Origin: Candidatus Poribacteria bacterium
GTDB lineage: Bacteria > Poribacteria > WGA-4E > WGA-3G
Length of the DNA: 32,453 nucleotides
Reading direction: 5' to 3'
NCBI GenBank assembly: GCA_009841255.1
Contig: VXMD01000078.1
Span: 1-32,453 of the forward strand
The position numbers were made by a program, and so were the translations under genes. Below, piece after piece: positions 1 through 7,858 of the stretch (within the stretch, counting starts at the first letter, position 1; each line of letters starts with the position of its first letter). Under the pieces are notes generated by a model. That model was not told the origin of the DNA. It saw only the letters and a list, made by a program, of their open reading frames with translations, and ran no database searches.

Positions 1-49
1 CCAAGCTCTTGAAGATATTATACAGATGTATAAGTAATTAATGAATCCA

Positions 50-1981
50 CTATATATCTTTTGCTTTTATATCCGCACCATGGTCCAATAAGACTTCTAC
101 TGCATCAGACGCATTTTTCTGTGCGGCTCGGTGTAAAGGTGTAAGCCCATATCTATCTTTTACGTTTATATCCGCACCATGGTCCAATAAGACTTCTACT
201 GTATCAGACGCATTTTTCTGTGCGGCTCGATGCAAAGGTTTATTATACCTATACTCATCTTTATCTTCTGCGTTTATATCTGCTCCGTATTCTAATAACA
301 TGGCTGCAGTTTCAGAGGCATTCTGTAGTGCTGCAGCGTGTAAAGGTGTGATGTCCCTATTGCTTTTTGCGTTTACATCCGCACCGTTATTCAGTAGTAT
401 CTGTGCAGTTGCCTTGGCATTATTCTGGGCTGCGAGGTGCAGTGCTGTTGCCCCAGCAAAATCTGTCGCGTCGATACGTATATCGTTTTTGATGAGGAAT
501 TCTACAGCTTCAGCGTCATTGTTTGCTGCAGCATGATGCAGTGAGGTTTTACCCGTTGTATCCTTGAAGATCAATAACTTCACTTCCTCTACAGCACGGT
601 GCAAAGGTGTGTCCCGATATTTATCCTTCGCGTTTATATCTGCGCCGTGTTCTAATAAGACCTCTGTGGTTTCATCTGCATTTTGCCGTGCGGCATCGTG
701 CAAAAGTGTGCCGCTATCTTCATCTTTTGCGTTTATATCTCTCTCGTGCACCAATAAGAGTTTTAGAGTATCATCTGCATTTTGCCGTGTCGCAGTGTGT
801 AAAGGTGTCTCCCCATTTTTATCTTTTATGTTTATCTTGGCTCCGTTATCGAGTAATATCAGTGCGGTTGCTTTTGCATTATTCTTTGCTGCAATGTGAA
901 GCGCTGTTGCTTCATCAAAGTCGGTTGCGTTGATATTTATGCCGTATTTGATGAGGAGTTTTACAGTTTCAGCATCATCTTTTTTTGCGGCGTGATGGAG
1001 TGCTGTTTTACCCGTTTTATCCTTGAAGTTAATCAATGTCTCGACTATATCAGATGCGTTTTTCTCTACAGCACGATGCAAAGGTGTCTCTCCATATTTA
1101 TCCTTCGCGTTTATATCCGCCCCGTGTTTTAATAAGACCCTTGTGATTTCTGCATTTCTGATTGCCGCGCGGTGCAAGGGGGTCCTGTTGTCATTGTCCC
1201 GTGCATTGATGTCTACGCCGTATTTGAGCAACACCTCCACCATCCTATAGTCATTTTCCCATGCCGCGGTGTGTAAAGGTGTTTTCCCAAATAATTCATC
1301 TTTTGCTTCTATATCCGCCCCGTGTTCCAATAAGATGACTGCTGTCCCAGAGGCATTTTGCCGGGCGGCATCATGCAAAGGCGTGTTCCCATATTTATCT
1401 TTTGCGTTCGTATCCGCCCCGTGTTCCAATAAGAGTTTTACAGTTTCAGTCTCATTTTTTTCTGCGGCGTGATGGAGTTCAGTCTTACCTGTCTTATCCT
1501 TGAAGTTAATCAATACCTCCACTATATCAGAGGTGTTTTGCTCTACCGCGCGACGCAATGGTGTAATACCAGCATTGTTCCTTGCATTAATGTCTGCACC
1601 GTATTCGAGCAACACTTCCGCCGTGCGAGTGCCATCTTCCCATTCAAATTCCAATGATGCCGCGGCGTGTAAAGATGTATCCCCATTTTTATCTTTCGCA
1701 TTTATATCTGCATCATGTTCTAACAAGAGTGCTGCTACCCGAGAAGAATTGACCTCTGCCGCAATGTGTAAGGCGGTTTGCTCGCGATCATTCCTTGCTT
1801 CTCTATCTGCGCCGTTCTTCAATAATATCTCTGCTACTTCACAGGCATTAAATAACGCTGCGAAGTGTAGCAGGGTCTTGCCCCTATCGCCTTTCGTATT
1901 GACATCTGCACCCTTTTTGAGTAACAGCTCTACTTGGGCAGAATTATCATTTTCTACGTGATCCAGTAGGATTGTATCCAT
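50..1981 (-). CDS. Long ankyrin-repeat protein
   Basis: This protein of about 643 residues is almost entirely ankyrin repeats, roughly 19 units of about 33 residues with the usual TPLHxAA...LLxxGADINAKD pattern. Ankyrin arrays bind other proteins; in sponge symbionts secreted ankyrin proteins are proposed to interfere with host phagocytosis, but I see no signal peptide here, so its location is open. I chose ATG at 1981 (GGAG about 10 nt upstream) rather than the longer frame from a TTG at 2095, because the extra 38 residues are the remnant of an unrelated secretion tail. Three units are shortened around an FKDxTGKT motif and recur about every 460-480 bp, so the array grew by duplicating multi-repeat blocks. 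The last two units (about 62-259) are nearly identical at DNA level. It is complete, ending 49 bp from the window edge. Family assignment is certain; function is not. Confidence 0.93.
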   Translation of the reverse strand: MDTILLDHVENDNSAQVELLLKKGADVNTKGDRGKTLLHFAALFNACEVAEILLKNGADREARNDREQTALHIAAEVNSSRVAALLLEHDADINAKDKNGDTSLHAAASLEFEWEDGTRTAEVLLEYGADINARNNAGITPLRRAVEQNTSDIVEVLINFKDKTGKTELHHAAEKNETETVKLLLEHGADTNAKDKYGNTPLHDAARQNASGTAVILLEHGADIEAKDELFGKTPLHTAAWENDYRMVEVLLKYGVDINARDNDNRTPLHRAAIRNAEITRVLLKHGADINAKDKYGETPLHRAVEKNASDIVETLINFKDKTGKTALHHAAKKDDAETVKLLIKYGININATDFDEATALHIAAKNNAKATALILLDNGAKINIKDKNGETPLHTATRQNADDTLKLLLVHERDINAKDEDSGTLLHDAARQNADETTEVLLEHGADINAKDKYRDTPLHRAVEEVKLLIFKDTTGKTSLHHAAANNDAEAVEFLIKNDIRIDATDFAGATALHLAAQNNAKATAQILLNNGADVNAKSNRDITPLHAAALQNASETAAMLLEYGADINAEDKDEYRYNKPLHRAAQKNASDTVEVLLDHGADINVKDRYGLTPLHRAAQKNASDAVEVLLDHGADIKAKDI

Positions 1982-1999
1982 CTCGCGATATCTCCGGTC

Positions 2000-2095
2000 C
2001 AGTATCAATATTTTCCGAGTTGCAGTAAAATCTCCGCAAACCCTGAGCGTATAGAAGTAGACACCGCTCCTCCATCCGCAGCAGCGATTCCTCAA
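2000..2095 (-). pseudogene. Remnant of a C-terminal secretion/FlgD-like tail, stranded behind the dockerin gene
   Basis: The translation SGVYFYTLRVCGDFTATRK is clearly homologous to the end of the neighbouring protease (SGLYFYTLKAGDFTATRK, residues 576-593). It lies 3 nt past the stop of the dockerin gene, in another frame, and is not preceded by the rest of that domain (the NYPNPFNPET part). The likeliest reading is that the dockerin protein once ended in such a tail and lost it by deletion plus frameshift. The surviving piece is in frame with the ankyrin gene. Confidence 0.72.
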
Positions 2096-2097
2096 CT

Positions 2098-3264
2098 TTA
2101 GGTGCCTGTTGTCTCGGCTGTGAGTACAGATGCAACCTGCACGAGGTCTCGGATGTCAACCACGCCATCCCCGTTAACATCCGCACGGTGCTGTCCGGTT
2201 TTCCCGAAATGTGTTGAGATGAATGTGAGGTCTTGGATATTGACGGTGCCGTCTCTGTTAACATCTTCTGGGCGCTGGACATTCCGTGTTCCCTCGCCTT
2301 GAACGAGTGTTGTGAATTCCGTGAGTGCCGATTTATCGTGGATCAAAGTTTGGAAGTCTGGGTCTTTGAAGAAATATCCGATCTCCGGTCTCTCTTTAAT
2401 ATAATTCACAGACTCCCTATCCATTCCAAACGTTCTGAGGAGTTCAGGGTGAGCCACCACGGTTTCGACCAACTCTGGTGTCAAGTGGTTCCGATTTTCA
2501 GGCACCTCCAGCCATTCTAAAATCTTCGGCACTGCTGTCTGAATTCTCGGTTGTTGAAAGGTCTTCCCGTATCTATCAAACATCTGTGTGGCGAGGCTCA
2601 CCCGTGGATAGACAGTCGGCAGGGGGCTACTGCGTGTCGGAAGCGTGGTCGTGAAGTTCGCGGTATCCAGATAAATTTCAAAGAACATGCCCCAATTCTC
2701 TTCATTATCACTCACCTTGACCAAAAGGAGATTATTACCAGCGTTTAGATCTACACGAAACATGTCTTGGATACCTGTTGTGCCTCTGTCAACATTGTTG
2801 ATATGGACGACATCGCCGTTCAGCCAGATTTTGACGGCATCATCACTGCCGACACCCATCCGAACATTTCTCTGGGGGCGGCGTGAGACAACGTTAATCA
2901 GGGCATACACCGTATGGTAATCCAGATTCGGATTGCTACTGAGTCCTATCCTGTTGACGACTTCGTTGACATTGTTAGAATAACATCTGAGAATCCAGAA
3001 CAGACAGTCCACAGTTGGGCGGATGTGCCCACGTGTCCATCGCAATTGTCCCACGGGTGTGTGTTCGTTTATGCCGGATTCAGTAATGGACTGCTCGGTC
3101 AGAGCCCCTTGGCTGGTTACCGCGAGATAGTCGCTATGGATATTCGCGCCTTTCGTAAGCATCCATAGCCAGGGGCCCTCTATATAAGCCTCCGCTGTTG
3201 CGAACTGTGCTAACGTCAGCGTTACTATTGCAAAGGTGCGTATGAAAAAATGTTTATTGCTCAA
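2098..3264 (-). CDS. Secreted dockerin-domain protein, C-terminal tail lost
   Basis: This 388-residue protein has an N-terminal signal peptide (about residues 1-26, ending near ATAEA). A beta-sandwich-like module at about 130-205 contains SDDAVKIWLNGDVVH and AGNNLLLVKVSDN, resembling carbohydrate-associated or PA14-like modules. The middle region (about 215-330) has no recognised domain. The C terminus (about 333-383) is a type I dockerin with two Ca-binding repeats, DVNRDGTVNIQDL and DVNGDGVVDIRDL. Dockerins bind cohesins or calcium in extracellular assemblies. The start is TTG at 3264, only 3 nt after the protease stop, so the two are probably co-transcribed. The protein stops right after the dockerin, while a frameshifted scrap of a sorting tail follows the stop, so it may no longer be exported or anchored as its ancestor was. 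The dockerin call is firm; the middle module is tentative. Confidence 0.85.
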   Translation of the reverse strand: MSNKHFFIRTFAIVTLTLAQFATAEAYIEGPWLWMLTKGANIHSDYLAVTSQGALTEQSITESGINEHTPVGQLRWTRGHIRPTVDCLFWILRCYSNNVNEVVNRIGLSSNPNLDYHTVYALINVVSRRPQRNVRMGVGSDDAVKIWLNGDVVHINNVDRGTTGIQDMFRVDLNAGNNLLLVKVSDNEENWGMFFEIYLDTANFTTTLPTRSSPLPTVYPRVSLATQMFDRYGKTFQQPRIQTAVPKILEWLEVPENRNHLTPELVETVVAHPELLRTFGMDRESVNYIKERPEIGYFFKDPDFQTLIHDKSALTEFTTLVQGEGTRNVQRPEDVNRDGTVNIQDLTFISTHFGKTGQHRADVNGDGVVDIRDLVQVASVLTAETTGT

Positions 3265-3267
3265 GGT

Positions 3268-5064
3268 CTACTTCCGTATGATCATTTTGCGGGTAGCGGT
3301 GAAATCCCCGGCTTTGAGAGTATAGAAATAGAGACCGCTTGCGACGGTTTCACCGAGTTCGTTTTTGCCATCCCAATACGCTGCCCGGCTTTTGCTCTGA
3401 TAGATACCCGTGGCTTGATGCCCGAGTGCTAACGTGCGCACCAGTTTCCCATCCACTGAATAGATAGCCACCGTAACCTCCGCAGGCTTGGCGAGGTGAT
3501 AGGGTATCCATGTTTCAGGATTGAATGGGTTCGGGTAGTTGGATAAGAGACGTGTTGCTTCTGGTGTCCCTGTTGAGAGGGCAGGTGCCGCGAATCCCTC
3601 TCGGTAAAGATCTAACCTATCTCCCTGTCGGTTATACGCAAAACGGTACACGGGGGCGATAGTAGCGGGCTCTTGAAACTCGACAGTTTCTATACTATAA
3701 GTGCGGTGCGTAACCGCTTGATCCCCACCGATGTAATCAAATCGGATTTGGGGGTGTCCCTGTGGGATGTTCTGTCCGTTTGACCAATGCATCATGATGT
3801 AACCCGTCCCCAGAGAATATGATTTCCAATTCTCGCTACCTGACCATCTGATTTGATAAGCCACTGTAACACTGGTCGGATTTCTAATCTTGAATGTCTG
3901 TTTAGGGTGGATCTGTGGGGGCGGTATCGGCGGCAGATACGCCGGAACCCTACTTAGCAACGTCTTTATGTTCTTCGCGGGCGCGGCTGCCGCCAGCGTT
4001 TCATCTGTGCCTGCAGTTAGGATTCCGATAAGCATGCCTTGACCGTTGAGAACAGGTCCCCCACTGTTGCCGCCTTCGGCATCACCTTCCATCACTAAGC
4101 AGGCACCCTCACTGGGTAAGCAAATTTGTTGTGGCGTTAGGAAGGTGCCCTGGGTCCAGTGCCATAACCGGTCTCCTGGATTGCCGAGGATGTGAACCGT
4201 GTCGCCTTCTCTCATGCTATCTTCAACATTTCTACTGAAGTCGTGCTTAACCACGCGAGCGGTCGAGGGGATCTGAGCGAGTTGGACGATTGCGAGGTCG
4301 TTTCTAACATTTTTCGCAACGACGCGCCCTTCAGTCACATACCCATTTCTTGCAAACCAGTCGAGATTTTCCAGATAGAACTTCTCATCCCTATTCAAAA
4401 CCCCGTTCGCATCTCGCCATGGGAAGAATACATATATCTCTTTCGCATCTTCTATCACATGCTCATTCGTAACAATGAGTTTGCGTGTTTTGTCAATCAG
4501 GACACCGCTGCCTTTCGCTCCCAACCCATTACCTTGATTGGTTTGTATCCATACCACAGAATTGATTGCTTCAGTGTAGATTTGCTGTGCAGGTTCGTCT
4601 CGGAGCCGAGGTTCATCGGCAATTGTGTGTGAACCCCCGTTAGGGTATTCGTAGAAGTTCGCTGTCTCCAAACGCCATTGGGTGTGCGTGCCTCTTAAGA
4701 AGGTCCCGTCATTTGTCTCTACAGTCGTAAAGGCATCTGAAGGGTGTATCCAGAACGAGAACGCATCTCTTGTTGCATGATTGGCGGGTTTAACTGCTTT
4801 ACCGCCGCGTGTGACTCGGATGTAGACCACACTATTCCCTGCTGGGACCGGTAGGGTTCTCCGCCCACGGGGTTGAATCTCATACCAACCCGTTGTTCGC
4901 CAACCTTCTGGCCATTTGTTGTCGGCAAATTCATAAAAAGAATAGACAACCCATACACTCTCTGTCGCGCTCCCGTTGGTGAGAGTATAGTCGGCTGCTG
5001 TGAACTGCGTTAACGTTAGGATTAGGGTTAAAAAAATAACTATGCAAAAAAGTCTTTTATACAT
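3268..5064 (-). CDS. Secreted trypsin-like serine protease with sorting/FlgD-like C-terminal domain
   Basis: 598 residues. A signal peptide (about 1-24) is followed by a DUF1036-like beta module (about 25-140, WVVYSFYEF...GWYEIQPRGRRTL). A chymotrypsin/HtrA-fold protease follows (about 160-375) with all three catalytic residues visible: His202 in TNEHV, Asp256 in NDLAIV, Ser334 in GGNSGGPV. No PDZ domain follows. Residues about 388-462 form a second beta-rich region, perhaps a partial copy of the first module. The C terminus (about 508-598) starts NYPNPFNPET and ends in FTATRKMIIRK, the type IX sorting/FlgD Ig-like tail common in Poribacteria and related phyla. It probably acts outside the cell or on its surface. 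A good promoter lies at 5162-5190. The dockerin gene follows 3 nt after its stop. Substrate unknown. Confidence 0.9.
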   Translation of the reverse strand: MYKRLFCIVIFLTLILTLTQFTAADYTLTNGSATESVWVVYSFYEFADNKWPEGWRTTGWYEIQPRGRRTLPVPAGNSVVYIRVTRGGKAVKPANHATRDAFSFWIHPSDAFTTVETNDGTFLRGTHTQWRLETANFYEYPNGGSHTIADEPRLRDEPAQQIYTEAINSVVWIQTNQGNGLGAKGSGVLIDKTRKLIVTNEHVIEDAKEIYVFFPWRDANGVLNRDEKFYLENLDWFARNGYVTEGRVVAKNVRNDLAIVQLAQIPSTARVVKHDFSRNVEDSMREGDTVHILGNPGDRLWHWTQGTFLTPQQICLPSEGACLVMEGDAEGGNSGGPVLNGQGMLIGILTAGTDETLAAAAPAKNIKTLLSRVPAYLPPIPPPQIHPKQTFKIRNPTSVTVAYQIRWSGSENWKSYSLGTGYIMMHWSNGQNIPQGHPQIRFDYIGGDQAVTHRTYSIETVEFQEPATIAPVYRFAYNRQGDRLDLYREGFAAPALSTGTPEATRLLSNYPNPFNPETWIPYHLAKPAEVTVAIYSVDGKLVRTLALGHQATGIYQSKSRAAYWDGKNELGETVASGLYFYTLKAGDFTATRKMIIRK

Positions 5065-5161
5065 GCAATCTATCTCGCCTTTCTGGGGTGATAGGGGCTC
5101 TATAGAGATGCGTGTGGCACGAACTGAATGGAATCCGTATCATTAACAAAATTTTGTGCAT

Positions 5162-5190
5162 AGTATACTATATTGTGGATTCAGGGTCAA
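5162..5190 (-). promoter_or_regulatory. Sigma-70-type promoter for the protease-dockerin transcript
   Basis: On the minus strand TTGACC (5190-5185) and TATACT (5167-5162) are separated by exactly 17 nt, about 100 nt before the protease start. The -10 box lies inside a perfect 12-bp palindrome, ATAGTATACTAT (5160-5171), and a second one, ACAAAATTTTGT (5146-5157), sits near the expected transcription start. Confidence 0.6.
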
Positions 5191-5225
5191 ATTCAAGAGA
5201 CTCGCTTCGTCGGAGAAAAAATGAA

Positions 5226-5255
5226 GTGACAGAAAATCTGAAATGTTGGTATAAT
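5226..5255 (+). promoter_or_regulatory. Sigma-70-type promoter for the PEP-hydrolase-like gene
   Basis: GTGACA (5226-5231), an 18-nt spacer and a consensus TATAAT (5250-5255) lie about 60 nt before the ATG at 5314. A modest AAGGA ribosome-binding site is seen about 10 nt before that ATG. Confidence 0.6.
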
Positions 5256-5313
5256 TCGTGTATATACCAAACATTTGTAGCCAGAGATTTTTTGTTGAAA
5301 AGGATAACCACGC

Positions 5314-6141
5314 ATGAAATTCAAACGCGAAGAAATTTTAGCGCAACTGCGCAACAATATTGACGCGGGCAAACCCATCATCGGAGCCGGTGCTGGCACA
5401 GGTATCTCCGCGAAGTGTGAGGCAGCCGGTGGTATTGACCTGATTGTTATCTACAACTCCGGTAGGTTCAGAATGGCGGGTAGGGGTTCCCTCGCGGGTA
5501 TGATGCCCTACGGCGACGCGAACCAGATTGTCGTTGAGATGGCGAGTGAAGTACTACCTGTTGTGCCAGATACACCCGTCCTCGCCGGAGTCTGTGGGAC
5601 GGATCCGTTCCGTTTGATGGATGTCTTCTTGCGTCAGATAGATGCAATGGGATTCTCCGGTGTGCAAAATTTCCCGACGGTGGGACTGATTGACGGCACG
5701 TTCCGTCAGCTGCTTGAGGAGACCGATATGGGATACGGACCCGAGGTAGAGATGATTCGGACGGCGCATGAGATGGGAATGCTTACGACGCCGTATGCGT
5801 TCAACGAATCCGAGGCGGAGCAGATGGCGGATGCGGGTGCGGATATCCTCGTCGCACACATGGGATTGACGACAAAGGGGTCTATCGGTGCGCAAACCGC
5901 TCTCACGCTTGAAGATGCCGCCAAACGGGTGCAAGCCATCCACGATGCCGCAAAAGGGGTTAACCCGGAGATTCTCGTTATCTGTCACGGGGGGCCGATC
6001 GCTGAGCCAGAGGACGCAACGGACGTTCTGGAGAATACCGAAGGGGTCGTGGGGTTCTACGGTGCCTCAAGTGCCGAGCGTCTCCCGACCGAACGGGCGA
6101 TTACGGCACAGATTGCGGAATTCAAGAAAATTCGGTTATAA
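5314..6141 (+). CDS. Phosphoenolpyruvate hydrolase-like TIM-barrel protein
   Basis: This 275-residue protein is full length and matches the family now called PEP hydrolase-like (formerly TIM-barrel signal transduction protein, Pfam TIM-br_sig_trns). Typical stretches are [20 protein letters not shown] (21-40), [20 protein letters not shown] (47-65), GVCGTDPF (92-99), [13 protein letters not shown] (116-128), [13 protein letters not shown] (180-192) and ICHGGPI (223-229). The family is related to PEP mutase/isocitrate-lyase-like barrels and is often found near UPF0261 proteins; its physiological reaction is poorly known. It is a single gene with its own promoter and converges on the Rieske-FMN gene, with a strong hairpin between them. 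Family recognition is strong; the chemical role is inferred from the family name only. Confidence 0.85.
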   Translation: MKFKREEILAQLRNNIDAGKPIIGAGAGTGISAKCEAAGGIDLIVIYNSGRFRMAGRGSLAGMMPYGDANQIVVEMASEVLPVVPDTPVLAGVCGTDPFRLMDVFLRQIDAMGFSGVQNFPTVGLIDGTFRQLLEETDMGYGPEVEMIRTAHEMGMLTTPYAFNESEAEQMADAGADILVAHMGLTTKGSIGAQTALTLEDAAKRVQAIHDAAKGVNPEILVICHGGPIAEPEDATDVLENTEGVVGFYGASSAERLPTERAITAQIAEFKKIRL

Positions 6142-6164
6142 TTTCATGTCCCTTCATGCGGTAA

Positions 6165-6183
6165 GCGCGGTTTCCAACCGCGC
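6165..6183. terminator. Strong hairpin between convergent genes
   Basis: GCGCGGTT-TCC-AACCGCGC is a perfect 8-bp stem with a 3-nt loop. It sits 24 nt after the PEP-hydrolase-like gene and 60 nt before the end of the convergent Rieske-FMN gene. No T-run follows on either strand, so it could be a bidirectional terminator or processing hairpin, or one copy of a dispersed GC-rich hairpin repeat. Confidence 0.45.
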
Positions 6184-6242
6184 CGGTCTATCGGTGGTTT
6201 CTTTCTATCCGATCGATGTGTTTCCGCATTGCCAACAAATGC

Positions 6243-7856
6243 TTACAACGGCACAACGCCGGCGTATTTAACACCTGTCAAATAGGCGATATCGCGTTCC
6301 GATGTTGTCAAATCATCAGAGTTGAATTGATTCAAATGGGTGTGTCCACAGGCACGTGCTAACACCTGCATGAGGGACGCAGAGGCACCGAGAAACCGAT
6401 TTAGCTGTTCTGCTGCGACTTCCACCTTGAGTCGAGAACGCAGATGCGCCTTCTGTGTTGCGATACCGACAGGGCAGTTATTGGTATGGCAGGCGCGCAT
6501 CCCGATACAACCGATCGCCTGCATCGCTGAATTCGCAATCGCGACCCCATCTGCGCCGAGTGCCAACGCTTTGGCGAAATCAGCTGGTGTTCGCAAACCG
6601 CCGGTAATAATAAGCGTGACATCGCTGTTGCCAGTGTCGTCGAGGTATTTTCGTGCCCGCGCTAAGGCTGGCATCGTTGGGACTGAGATGTTATCTCGGA
6701 ATAGAAGTGGTGCGGCACCAGTGCCACCGCCACGACCGTCCAAAATAATATAGTCCACACCGACGTGAAGCGCGGCTTCGATGTCCTTTTCAATGTGCTG
6801 CGCGGAAAGCTTAAACCCGATCGGAATGCCGCCAGTCTCTTTCCGCACCAATTCAGCAAACTTCGCAAAGTCGTCCAGTGTTTCCCAATCGGGAAACCGC
6901 GCAGGTGAAATTGCGGGTTCTCCCGGCCGCAACCCGCGTACCGCTGCGATCTCCTCTGTTACCTTATTGCCGGGAAGGTGTCCACCTGTCCCCGTCTTTG
7001 CGCCTTGTCCACCTTTGAAGTGGAATGCCTGTGCGTGTTCCAGTTTATCGTAAGAGAATCCGAACCGTGCGGAAGCGAGTTCGTAAAAGTAGCGACTGTT
7101 TGATTGCGCCTCTGCCAATAGCATACCGCCTTCACCGGAGCAGATGCCTGTGCCTGCCATCTCTGCGCCCTTCGCTAATGCGATTTTCGCCTCGGCTGAG
7201 AGTGCACCGAAACTCATATCGGAGACAAAGATCGGTATATTGAGTTTTAGGGGTTTTTTCGCTCTTGGACCGATCACCAACTCCGTTCCGACCGGTTCGT
7301 CATCAAGGTGTGGTGTTTTGTGGAGTTGTGCAACCACAAACTGAAGCGCGTCCCAATTCGGTAAATTTTCCCGAAGCACTCCCATCGCTTCGGTTTGACC
7401 GTGGTGTCCGACTTTACTCAGTCCGTGGCGTGCCAACTCCTGAATTTGGGCGACGTAGGGTTCTTCTGGGGTGCCGTGGGTGTCTTGATACGTTCCCTGA
7501 TATTCGTCCCGATGATAAGGTTGTGGGTTCTGATTTTCCCATTCTCGTATCTCGTCTTCGTCAACATAGACAGCATCGTCCTCTATCCATGCATTAAACT
7601 TGGCGAGGCGTTCCGTGTTCTGATATTCGCTGATACCAGTATCGTAACGGTAATCCCAGTAATGAACGCCGCATATTAGGTTATCACCATCAATGTAGCC
7701 GTCTGCGAGCAAAGCCCCTCGGTGATGGCATCTCCCGTAGAGCACAGAAACTGCATTATCATACCGGATGACCACGAGATCGACATTCGCGACGAGGGCA
7801 TAAGCCGGCTCGCGGTCGTTGAGTTCGCTGAGGTCAGCGATTTTTGTTTTTGTCAT
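6243..7856 (-). CDS. Fusion of a Rieske 2Fe-2S domain and an FMN-binding glutamate-synthase-like domain
   Basis: 537 residues. Residues about 5-100 form a Rieske domain with ligands Cys43/His45 (CHH) and Cys62/His65 (CGVH). Residues about 150-535 are the FMN/3Fe-4S synthase barrel of glutamate synthase: ISPARFPDW (316-324), FKLSAQHIEKDI (348-359), DGRGGGTGAAP (373-383), ITGGLRTPADFAKALALGAD, and the cluster cysteines Cys450, Cys456 and Cys461 in CIGMRACHTNNCPVG. The glutaminase domain of true GltB is absent, so it resembles the short archaeal-type or GltS-related proteins, which may use another amine source or substrate. The Rieske domain could accept electrons from the membrane cytochrome encoded just upstream (2-nt gap, same operon). 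I see no NAD-binding domain. Domain calls are firm; substrate is unknown. Confidence 0.88.
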   Translation of the reverse strand: MTKTKIADLSELNDREPAYALVANVDLVVIRYDNAVSVLYGRCHHRGALLADGYIDGDNLICGVHYWDYRYDTGISEYQNTERLAKFNAWIEDDAVYVDEDEIREWENQNPQPYHRDEYQGTYQDTHGTPEEPYVAQIQELARHGLSKVGHHGQTEAMGVLRENLPNWDALQFVVAQLHKTPHLDDEPVGTELVIGPRAKKPLKLNIPIFVSDMSFGALSAEAKIALAKGAEMAGTGICSGEGGMLLAEAQSNSRYFYELASARFGFSYDKLEHAQAFHFKGGQGAKTGTGGHLPGNKVTEEIAAVRGLRPGEPAISPARFPDWETLDDFAKFAELVRKETGGIPIGFKLSAQHIEKDIEAALHVGVDYIILDGRGGGTGAAPLLFRDNISVPTMPALARARKYLDDTGNSDVTLIITGGLRTPADFAKALALGADGVAIANSAMQAIGCIGMRACHTNNCPVGIATQKAHLRSRLKVEVAAEQLNRFLGASASLMQVLARACGHTHLNQFNSDDLTTSERDIAYLTGVKYAGVVPL

Positions 7857-7858
7857 TT

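Noticed and set aside
300-1961. Many plus-strand open frames inside the ankyrin gene
   Set aside because: They are antisense shadows of a repetitive gene and repeat with the same period.
1-2095. Ankyrin repeats as a non-coding tandem satellite
   Set aside because: The 99-bp periodicity is fully explained by 33-residue ankyrin units in one open frame.
4192-4632. Plus-strand frame of 146 codons within the protease
   Set aside because: Antisense to a well-conserved protease domain, with no recognisable motif.
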